DNA of 64,000 nucleotides from CBDDBK01 sp965225715 (GTDB lineage: Bacteria; Bacteroidota; Bacteroidia; Cytophagales; Flammeovirgaceae): the NCBI GenBank assembly GCA_965225715.1, contig CBDDBK010000004.1, positions 62,001 to 126,000 of the forward strand, read 5' to 3'. How positions within the stretch are numbered: the stretch's first letter is position 1; the number at the start of each line of letters is the position of its first letter. Below the pieces are notes generated by a model that saw nothing but the letters and a program-made list of their open reading frames with translations, searched no databases and had not been told where the DNA came from. Below, one piece after another: positions 57,709 through 64,000 of this stretch. A program made the translations under genes and the position numbers.

Positions 57709-58419
57709 TTACATGTTACAATTTTTTATAAAATATTCAATATCATCTATTTCATAAGCATTTTTTAAATCATATTCCCCAATAGTTGTTCTTCTAAGGC
57801 TTTTTAAATAAGCGCCTACCTCTAGGGTTTGTCCTAAATCATGAGCTAAACTACGAATATAAGTACCTTTAGAACAAGAAATAGAAAAATGGATCTCAGG
57901 TAACTCTATATTTACTTCAAAATAATGAATATGAACAGCTCTCACCTTTAATTGAACATCTTGTTTGGCTCGCGCATAATGATATGCTTTTTTACCATTT
58001 ACTTTAACCGAAGAATATAAAGGTGGTACTTGTTGAATTTTACCGACAAATAAATTAACTTTTTCTTTGATAAATTTTGGAGTTAGATGTTTAATTTCCT
58101 TTGGGTTTTTAAGCTTTGTTTCCAAATCAAAAGAATCTGTGGTATAGCCAAGCTCAAGAGTGCCTCGATATGTTTTATCAAGATCTTGGAAAAGTATCAT
58201 TTTTTTTAACATTTTATTGGTAGCCAGAAGAAGAAGCCCCGTAGCTAATGGGTCAAGTGTACCTGCATGACCTATTTTTTTAACCCTTAACAGTCCACGC
58301 ATTTTTTTGACAACATCAAAAGAAGTCCAAGTAAGTGGTTTATTAATTAAGAGTAAAGCCCCTTCTGGACTTTTTAAATCTATAAATAATTTTTCAAAAC
58401 TTTCTGTCTTTACTACCAT
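57709..58419 (-). CDS. truB: tRNA pseudouridine-55 synthase
   Basis: About 236 residues from the preferred ATG at 58419. TruB makes pseudouridine at position 55 of the tRNA T-loop. Seen: GALLLINKPLTWTSFDVV, GHAGTLDPLATGLLL with the catalytic Asp, DKTYRGTLELGYTTDSFD, QVPPLYSSVKVNGKKAYHYAR, and SCSKGTYIRSLAHDLG. The frame continues to an ATG at 58497, which would add a hydrophobic 26-residue extension not seen in the family; I consider that less likely. The C-terminal PUA-like region is short, as in many Bacteroidota. It is the next gene after idsA. Confidence 0.93.
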   Translation of the reverse strand: MVVKTESFEKLFIDLKSPEGALLLINKPLTWTSFDVVKKMRGLLRVKKIGHAGTLDPLATGLLLLATNKMLKKMILFQDLDKTYRGTLELGYTTDSFDLETKLKNPKEIKHLTPKFIKEKVNLFVGKIQQVPPLYSSVKVNGKKAYHYARAKQDVQLKVRAVHIHYFEVNIELPEIHFSISCSKGTYIRSLAHDLGQTLEVGAYLKSLRRTTIGEYDLKNAYEIDDIEYFIKNCNM

Positions 58420-58515
58420 TTTTAATACAGTCAATAGATATTTAAACTTATTATTTAGTAACAAGGTTATAAGGATTTTTAGAGCTTTTAAACTCATTGA
58501 TAAAAGATTGATTAT

Positions 58516-59496
58516 CTAAAGTTGTCTATCAATAAGTTTTTGAATTGTAGCCTTTAAATTGTCTTTAGCTTCTGGGTAGATAGTTTTAATAAGGGTAAGT
58601 TTTGAAAAAGCAGAGTTAAAATAGTGATTAATCAGTTTTTTGCTTAGTTTATCTATTGCTAAATCTAAATATATTTTTTGGACTGATGCAATTTTTTCTT
58701 GATGATTAAAATCTTTTTTTTTCAACCAAGCTATTAATATTTTTTTTTGAAGGGGTTTAGCTTTATTAAGTGCTTGAATTAATAAATAGGTTTTTTTATT
58801 ATTAACAATATCCTGTCCAATAGGCTTTCCTAACTGTTTTTCATTTCCAAATGTATCTAGCCAATCATCTTGAAGTTGAAAAGCCATTCCGATAGATTCT
58901 CCAAAATCATATAATACCTGTGCCGTATCATCTTGTACATTAGCCATCAAAGCACCCAACTGGGTAGAAAAACCAATCAGTTTGGCTGTTTTCATTTTAA
59001 TCATTAAAAGATATTCTTCGGTAGTGACGCTATTTTGTTTTTCAAAATTCATATCCAATTGTTGACCTTCACAAATAGCCAAAGCGGAATCATTAAAAAT
59101 AGGAAAAACCTTATCAAATCTATGGTTTTTAAAGCGGTCATAAAAAAGACTATAGAGTTTAATTAACATAGCATCACCGGAAAGGATGGCAATATTATTA
59201 TTCCACTTACTATTTACGGTGGGCTCATTACGCCTTAAATGGCTTTGATCCAAAATATCGTCATGCATTAGAGTAAAATTGTGAAATACTTCAACTAAAG
59301 CAGCACAAGGAATAATTTTTTCATAGTCTTTTTGGAAAAGTTTATAACATAAAACTGTCAACAGAGGACGTAAACGCTTTGCTTTTAAAGCTAAAATATA
59401 AGCGATAGGTTTATAAAGCTCAGAAGGATAAGGGTTTAAATTAATAGATACTAATTCATTTTCTATTAATAATTTAATTTTATCATTTAAATCCAT
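58516..59496 (-). CDS. Trans-polyprenyl diphosphate synthase (FPP/GGPP type)
   Basis: A 326-residue all-helical prenyltransferase. First Asp-rich motif LMHDDILDQSHLRRNEPTV (DDxxD type, with two residues between the Asp pairs as in short-chain enzymes of this group); second QLQDDWLDTFGNEKQLGKPIGQDI with NNKKTYLLI. It condenses IPP with allylic diphosphates to C15-C20 or longer chains for lipid carriers, quinones or carotenoids. The residues before the first motif (ALVEVFHNFTLMHDD) suggest a product of medium length, but I cannot fix it. It probably uses IPP/DMAPP from the IspH fusion encoded 3 kb away, and it precedes truB by under 100 bases. Confidence 0.9.
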   Translation of the reverse strand: MDLNDKIKLLIENELVSINLNPYPSELYKPIAYILALKAKRLRPLLTVLCYKLFQKDYEKIIPCAALVEVFHNFTLMHDDILDQSHLRRNEPTVNSKWNNNIAILSGDAMLIKLYSLFYDRFKNHRFDKVFPIFNDSALAICEGQQLDMNFEKQNSVTTEEYLLMIKMKTAKLIGFSTQLGALMANVQDDTAQVLYDFGESIGMAFQLQDDWLDTFGNEKQLGKPIGQDIVNNKKTYLLIQALNKAKPLQKKILIAWLKKKDFNHQEKIASVQKIYLDLAIDKLSKKLINHYFNSAFSKLTLIKTIYPEAKDNLKATIQKLIDRQL

Positions 59497-59516
59497 TTTA
59501 AAAGTATTAAATTATC

Positions 59517-59609
59517 TATACTGAACTTATATTGAAAAAGGATTTTTTAGGCGTCTAATTCATTCATTTTGAAACAGAATGTTTCGAAAAATAAAATAGC
59601 TTTGCTATA
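59517..59609 (+). repeat. Dispersed palindromic repeat, intermediate form
   Basis: TATACTGAACTTATATTGAA at the left, TTTTGAAACAGAATGTTTCG in the middle (stem GAAAC/GTTTC kept with a new loop) and ATAGCTTTGCTATA at the right. It lies upstream of the prenyl synthase start. Confidence 0.8.
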
Positions 59610-59687
59610 AATTCATTGATATTAAGATAATGCTTTTTCTTTATTTTTAATAACAAGGCTATTTTATAAAATTTATACTTTGACTTA

Positions 59688-61037
59688 TTAGTTTTCTTTC
59701 ATCCATTCTTCTCTTTCTGCTGGATTTAATCCCCAAGGGTTCGTATTAGTTTCTATATTTTGAAACATCATATTCCAAGCCGCAGGTGTTCCAGATTCTT
59801 CCATAGCTACATAGCGCCTTAAAGACATAATAATATTAAGTGGGTTTAAATTTAATGGGCAAACCTCTACACAAGCATTACAGGTTGTACAAGCCATAAG
59901 CTCTTCTTTAGAAATATAATCTCCGTAAAGTGTTTTTGTCTTAGAATCATTTTTTTTCTGTTTTGATAAATTTAGTGATGTTATTTCTTCGGCTCGGTCT
60001 CGGGTATCCATCATAATTTTACGAGGTGAAAGTTTTTTCCCCGTAAGGTTAGCAGGGCAAGATTCGGTACAACGGCCACACTCCGAACAAGCAAAGGCAT
60101 CTAAAATATTTTTCTTGTATAAATTAGGAACATCTTTAGCACCCATAGTTGGCAATTCTTCTTCGGTTTCTGGAGGAGTATCATTTAGTAAAGCTTTTAC
60201 CTCTTTGGTAACATCAGGCATGGTTGTAATTTTATTTTTTGCTAGGCTATCATGACGGTAAGTTGTGATCAAACCCAAAATAAGATGCAAATGTTTGGAA
60301 TAGGTAATATAAACGGCAAAAGCTAAAATACCCAAAATATGAAACCACCATGTAAAGCGTTCGATAATAATCAAAATAGAGGTGGGAAAAGGCTTATAAA
60401 ATACCATTAAAAATTGACTTATAATAAAGGAACCAACTTGAGGAAAATGGTCTCCTACATGTTTACTTTCTTCAGAGCGCAATTGTAAAACACTATCGAC
60501 AGCATTTAATTTTAAAATAGCAATGACTAAACAAATTTCAAAAAATAGAATCAAGTTAGCATCTAACTTGGGCCAACCTTTCATTTCTATTTTTTCAAAA
60601 CGACCTATTTTTAAAATGTTTCGTCTGTATAAAAATAAAACGCAAGCCAGAAATACGCCAAAGGCAAGTATTTCAAAAAAGTTGATAAGTATTTTATAAA
60701 AACTACCTAGAAAACTGGCAAATAGGCGGTGTGTTCCCAAAAGACCATCTAAAATAATTTCTAATACTTCTATATTAATAAGTATAAAACCTACATAAAT
60801 TATTAAATGAAAGATAGCAACTATAGGTTTATCAAACATACGTTTTTGACCTAATGCCATAAGCAACATATTTTTTAAACCACCTTTTGATTTTGGTTTA
60901 GGCTCTATAGCTTTGCCTAGATTAATACTTTTTTTGATAAATTGAACCCTCCGATTCAGAAGATAGCCGGTGGTAAAAAGTACAAATAAAAAACCAATTT
61001 GTTGAGAAAAAGTACTAATTAGATCAGTCATTTGCAT
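59688..61037 (-). CDS. Membrane-bound 4Fe-4S protein, HdrC/GlpC-like electron-transfer subunit
   Basis: A 449-residue protein with about six membrane helices (to about residue 275), resembling the nitrate-reductase gamma/HdrE-type cytochrome b fold, followed by a soluble part with two 4Fe-4S sites: FACSECGRCTESCPANL and MACTTCNACVEVCPLNL. Such proteins pass electrons between the quinone pool and a CCG-domain (HdrB-like) partner, which in many Bacteroidota is the next gene. Here the next gene is the prenyl synthase, so that partner is missing from the locus. The ATG is at 61037; a second Met two codons in is possible. Confidence 0.82.
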   Translation of the reverse strand: MQMTDLISTFSQQIGFLFVLFTTGYLLNRRVQFIKKSINLGKAIEPKPKSKGGLKNMLLMALGQKRMFDKPIVAIFHLIIYVGFILINIEVLEIILDGLLGTHRLFASFLGSFYKILINFFEILAFGVFLACVLFLYRRNILKIGRFEKIEMKGWPKLDANLILFFEICLVIAILKLNAVDSVLQLRSEESKHVGDHFPQVGSFIISQFLMVFYKPFPTSILIIIERFTWWFHILGILAFAVYITYSKHLHLILGLITTYRHDSLAKNKITTMPDVTKEVKALLNDTPPETEEELPTMGAKDVPNLYKKNILDAFACSECGRCTESCPANLTGKKLSPRKIMMDTRDRAEEITSLNLSKQKKNDSKTKTLYGDYISKEELMACTTCNACVEVCPLNLNPLNIIMSLRRYVAMEESGTPAAWNMMFQNIETNTNPWGLNPAEREEWMKEN

Positions 61038-61082
61038 TTTTTAATGGTAAATTATTTTAAATAAATAGTTGGTTATTCATTT

Positions 61083-61175
61083 TATAGCAAAGCTATTTTA
61101 TTTTGCGAAACGTTAAGTTTCAATACCAATAGATTAGAATACGGAAAACTCTCTTTTTCAAGCAGTCTGAGTATA
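61083..61175 (-). repeat. Dispersed palindromic repeat, long form, copy 4
   Basis: Inverted copy: TATAGCAAAGCTAT at the left, GAAACGTTAAGTTTC in the middle, GAGTATA at the right. It lies between two minus-strand genes. Confidence 0.9.
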
Positions 61176-61230
61176 AATCTTAGAAACTTTTAATCAAAAC
61201 CAAGATTTATTTTATTTGTTTTATAAGTTG

Positions 61231-61911
61231 CTAATCGCATCTCGAAGTTTTACCAAGTTCTTCTATAAGTTTTTGGTTTATACCCAGAAGATTTAGTTGC
61301 CTTATTTGTTGGGCATCACAAGAATTAACTATATTTTCTATTCTATGAAAATAGTAACATGGCTTTTGAGATTCTCTATTTTTATGAAGTGAAAATAGAA
61401 CTTTATTACTGCAACGAATTGTTGCTTTATCATTCAAAACACCTCCTTTTTTACCAAGATACTTGTTATTAATTTTCATTTTCTTACCATAAAAGTACAA
61501 AAAATTAATTAAAACAGGTATGTATTTTTTGGCTTTATCGGCACAATAAATATTCTTAAAAGCATATAATTTGCGCGCATGTTTATCACTTTTAGTATCT
61601 ATAGAAGACCGACTTCCAAATTCTTTATGATTATTTTTTGTCTCAAAATCTTTACCAACTCTTCTGGCAAAGGCAATATTAACTTCTTCAGTTGAATATT
61701 TAGAATATTTTTTATCTACATACTTTTTATAAAAAATTAAAGAAGGTTTTAACCAATAATTGATAAAATACTTATCATCTTTAGAAAACTGATGCTTATT
61801 ATTATGGATGGCTTCTAAAATTTCGAGGTGAGGTTGAGAAAATAAAACATGAGATAAACTTAATAATATTAATATGTAAAATATTGAACGTAATTTTTTT
61901 GGTGCCTTCAT
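61231..61911 (-). CDS. Secreted protein of unknown function
   Basis: A 226-residue protein with a signal peptide (MKAPKKLRSIFYILILLSLS, cleavage near FSQ). The mature part is basic and helical, with four cysteines (YCADKAKKY, IRCSN, PCYYFHR, NSCDAQQ) plus a last one at the end (TSRCD), which could form disulfides outside the cytoplasm. Its last third, NSCDAQQIRQLNLLGINQKL, could be a short helical hairpin. I recognise no family. It is single, with dispersed repeats on both sides. Confidence 0.6.
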   Translation of the reverse strand: MKAPKKLRSIFYILILLSLSHVLFSQPHLEILEAIHNNKHQFSKDDKYFINYWLKPSLIFYKKYVDKKYSKYSTEEVNIAFARRVGKDFETKNNHKEFGSRSSIDTKSDKHARKLYAFKNIYCADKAKKYIPVLINFLYFYGKKMKINNKYLGKKGGVLNDKATIRCSNKVLFSLHKNRESQKPCYYFHRIENIVNSCDAQQIRQLNLLGINQKLIEELGKTSRCD

Positions 61912-61998
61912 TTTTTTAAATGAATAAATAAAAGTAGATATTTTCTATTAAAACTTATATATGAAAAAAAAAGCCTTTTTAGTAAAAAGTAAGCATAC

Positions 61999-62091
61999 TA
62001 TAGTCATGTCAATTGAAAAAAGGATTTTTAGAGGTTTTAATTCATTGGTTTTGAAAACGTCCGTTTCCCAAAATAAAATAGCATTGCTATA
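61999..62091 (+). repeat. Dispersed palindromic repeat, intermediate form
   Basis: TATAGTCATGTCAATTGAAA to AGCATTGCTATA, about 93 bases, with a middle GAAAACGTCCGTTTC that keeps the shape of the GAAAC/GTTTC hairpin. Confidence 0.8.
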
Positions 62092-62253
62092 AATTCATGT
62101 AAAAAGGTTTATTTTAAGTTCAAACAAAAGACTATTTGGATTATTATTTTGATAATATTTTTCTGCATAACATTTTGTCTAATATTATTAGATTTTTAGA
62201 TTTGGTAATATTTTTTATATCAAAATCACTCATTTTCAATTTGTTAAATCTAT

Positions 62254-62346
62254 TATACTCAGATTGCTTGAAAAAGAGAGTTTCCCGGATTCTAACCTAT
62301 TGGTATTGAAACTTAACGTTTCGCAAAATAAAATAGCTTTGCTATA
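62254..62346 (+). repeat. Dispersed palindromic repeat, long form, copy 5
   Basis: TATACTCAGATTGCTTG to TTTGCTATA, with both palindromes intact and the shared core TTCTAACCTATTGGTATT. Confidence 0.9.
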
Positions 62347-62686
62347 AAAATCCTTTTTTAATGTAAACTGGCTATATAAAACTTTTTGTAACTCAAAGAT
62401 ACTAATTTTTAATATTATTTATACCAATAGTTTAGTAATTTTTATAAAAAAATGATTATCAATTATTTATATACTAATTAACTGTTTAATCTATTTACAA
62501 TCAGATGATTAATATATAATTTACTTATAACAAGGTAATCATGTAATTTATAAAGTAAAAATTTGGTAATCAAAGTTTTATGATACTTTTGGCTTTTTTT
62601 ACTGAACTATTAAATTTTCATATTATTATCATAAAGATAAACACTCAAAATTTATCCCCTTTTTGTATATTTCTATTTTATTTAAT

Positions 62687-62784
62687 TATAGTTACATCAC
62701 TTGAAAAAAAGGATTTTTAAGAAGTTTAACTCATTGATTAATATTGAAAATCAGTGATTTTGATATAAAAATAACACTGCTATA
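62687..62784 (+). repeat. Dispersed palindromic repeat, diverged form
   Basis: TATAGTTACATCACTTGAAA at the left, TTTAACTCATTGATT in the middle and ACACTGCTATA at the right; the centre has a different short palindrome-like AATATTGAAAATCAGTGATTTT. Confidence 0.65.
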
Positions 62785-62872
62785 GTATAAAAATGATTAA
62801 GTTATTTAGCTTTGTCAAAAAATGATAACCCTTTTTTCTGTGTTTTATTAATCAAAATATACAACATTAACC

Positions 62873-63838
62873 ATGCTAAATTATATCCAAAATTTATTTT
62901 CAGGTTCTAAAAAAACGATAGCTACTGATGTTATAACTAGCCATATAGATAAAGATTTTAAGGCTTATATAAAAAAAGTAACTGCTCATGAAATACATAT
63001 TCGTCGATCTGTAACAACCCATTTTCATGGCGATTTCAATTCTGTATTTAAAGGCTCTGGATTAGATTTTGATGAAGTCCGCACCTATCAATATGGCGAC
63101 GAAATACGTCATATTAATTGGAAAGTCTCTGCCAAAGGAAATGGCGTTTTTACCAATACATTTAAAGAAGAAAAAGAACAAAATGTGTTTTTTGTTATTG
63201 ATGTAAGTGGTTCTCAACAAATAGGTAAAAAAGATCACTTAAAATTAGATGTTGCTAAAGAAATAATTGGAGTTTTAGCCCTTTCAGCTGTAAAGGAAAA
63301 CAGTACCATTGGTCTTTGTGCCTTTAGCGATCAAAAGGAAAAATATGTAAAATTAAAAAAAGGACCTGCTCATGCTTACGAAATTATGCGCCATATATAT
63401 TATCTTGTTCCTCAATCTACTAAGACAAATATAGAACAATCTATCAATTTTATAGCTGCTATTTTAAAACGTAAAAGTATTATAATCTACATTTCTGATT
63501 TTATAGATGAAGGGCAATATGAAAAAAAATTAAAAGCTCTGACAAGAAAACATGATTTAATCGTTATTCATACTGCAAGTGAACAAGAAAAGTGTTTTCC
63601 TAAATTGGGCATAGTTCCTGTGTACGATCAAGAAATCCAAAAAGTGCTTTTGCGAAACACATCATCGAATCGATTTCAAAAATCTATTAATAGATTTTAT
63701 GACGCAACTCATGATAAAATTAAAAATATCTGTGCTAAATATCAAGCAAGTTATTTATACATCAATACTAATAATACAGAAGAAAATTACGTGTCTAAAA
63801 AACTAATTGAACTATTTAATTTGCGTAAAAAATATTAA
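62873..63838 (+). CDS. DUF58 protein (Bat operon type)
   Basis: A 321-residue protein. The DUF58 signature is GSGLDFDEVRTYQYGDEIRH followed by INWKVSAK; then comes a von Willebrand A-like core with VFFVIDVSGSQQIG (MIDAS-like DxSxS), ALSAVKENSTIGLCAFSD and IIIYISDFIDEG. In Bacteroidota these genes follow a MoxR-type AAA ATPase and precede BatA/BatB vWA proteins and BatD, a set linked to envelope stress and aerotolerance. The MoxR gene is not directly upstream here (a repeat-rich gap is), but a signal-peptide gene follows 18 bases downstream. Confidence 0.9.
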   Translation: MLNYIQNLFSGSKKTIATDVITSHIDKDFKAYIKKVTAHEIHIRRSVTTHFHGDFNSVFKGSGLDFDEVRTYQYGDEIRHINWKVSAKGNGVFTNTFKEEKEQNVFFVIDVSGSQQIGKKDHLKLDVAKEIIGVLALSAVKENSTIGLCAFSDQKEKYVKLKKGPAHAYEIMRHIYYLVPQSTKTNIEQSINFIAAILKRKSIIIYISDFIDEGQYEKKLKALTRKHDLIVIHTASEQEKCFPKLGIVPVYDQEIQKVLLRNTSSNRFQKSINRFYDATHDKIKNICAKYQASYLYINTNNTEENYVSKKLIELFNLRKKY

Positions 63839-63856
63839 AATTAAATAAAATAGCTT

Positions 63857-64000
63857 ATGTATCTAACTATCTATGCAAAAAACCGTTGTATATTTTTTGT
63901 TCTATTATTTAATATTTCATTTTTAGCCTTGGCTCAAGATTATGGAACTCATTTAGTTGATAGTGCTGTGGTCTATCAAAAAGTTTATGAAAATAATCTT
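63857..64000 (+). CDS. Secreted or membrane protein, start only (3' partial)
   Basis: An ATG 18 bases after the DUF58 stop opens a frame that runs off the right edge (48 codons). It begins with a signal peptide (MYLTIYAKNRCIFFVLLFNI, cleavage probably after LALAQ) and continues DYGTHLVDSAVVYQKVYENN. In Bat-type operons this place is often taken by a BatD-like or uncharacterised envelope protein; too little is visible to choose. Confidence 0.7.
   Translation, partial: MYLTIYAKNRCIFFVLLFNISFLALAQDYGTHLVDSAVVYQKVYENNL

Larger units (their letters stand above)
61912..62872. other. Repeat-rich intergenic region upstream of the DUF58 operon
   Basis: About 960 bases without a gene. Three dispersed repeats (61999, 62254, 62687) lie in AT-rich sequence. 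TAGCTTTG at 62807-62814 fits the Bacteroidota -7 box and lies 58 bases before the DUF58 ATG, without a clear -33 box. Confidence 0.65.

Noticed and set aside
58420..58497. Upstream ATG start for truB giving a hydrophobic 26-residue extension
   Set aside because: TruB is cytosolic and family members begin close to the GALLLINKP region; the internal ATG at 58419 fits better.

Overview
The window is AT-rich DNA from a member of the Bacteroidota. The phylum call rests on a giant surface protein ending in a gliding-motility-type (CHU_C) type IX secretion C-terminal domain, a TamL-like lipoprotein/barrel, a Bacteroidota-style TonB, the DUF58 gene cluster start, and starts without Shine-Dalgarno sequences. 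I cannot fix the order or genus. I see no tRNA, rRNA or CRISPR array.

Layout. (1) 1-19648: the 3' part of one enormous secreted Calx-beta adhesin gene whose start lies left of the window. Bases 1-15706 are a tandem array of a 1011-bp (337-residue) three-domain unit: 15 full copies without one length change, plus a part copy at each end. At 15707 it switches abruptly to AT-rich, diverged Calx-beta domains, then an acidic calcium-binding-type region and the secretion domain. (2) 19906-22142: rhomboid protease, fluoride channel (crcB), TonB. (3) 22377-31641, all on the minus strand: a surface-polysaccharide locus with WecB and WecC (UDP-ManNAc and UDP-ManNAcA synthesis), O-antigen ligase-like and polymerase-like membrane proteins, a STELLO-type glycosyltransferase and a GT2 transferase. 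(4) 31938-37967: murQ, a GmrSD-type DUF262/DUF1524 nuclease, a WG-repeat protein and a coiled-coil nuclease-like protein, followed by a decayed IS1-family element. (5) 39026-47612: DinB-like protein, TamL, a TPR plus periplasmic-binding-protein fusion, aminopeptidase P, a small lipoprotein and an orphan histidine kinase. (6) 47651-53353: a rearranged glycan island with a 1.69-kb duplication (helix-hairpin-helix gene front plus a glycosyltransferase), a broken sulfotransferase and two methyltransferases. (7) 53789-64000: a Nudix/IPP-isomerase-like domain fused to IspH, an Ig-like secreted protein, idsA-truB, a membrane Fe-S protein, and the start of a DUF58 (Bat-like) operon.

How it fits together. 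Most genes serve the cell envelope: polysaccharide synthesis and decoration, outer-membrane protein assembly, muropeptide recycling, TonB energy transfer and a giant adhesin. Isoprenoid genes (IspH fusion, IdsA) sit close together at 53.8-59.5 kb. Intergenic DNA from 31.8 kb onward carries at least 11 copies of a short palindromic repeat, plus one 186-bp MITE-like element.

The items most worth a second look are the fixed-length mosaic Calx-beta array with its composition cliff, the IspH fusion whose isomerase-like half seems to lack its catalytic residues, the duplicated glycosyltransferases that differ mainly in one internal block, and the dispersed palindromic repeat family.
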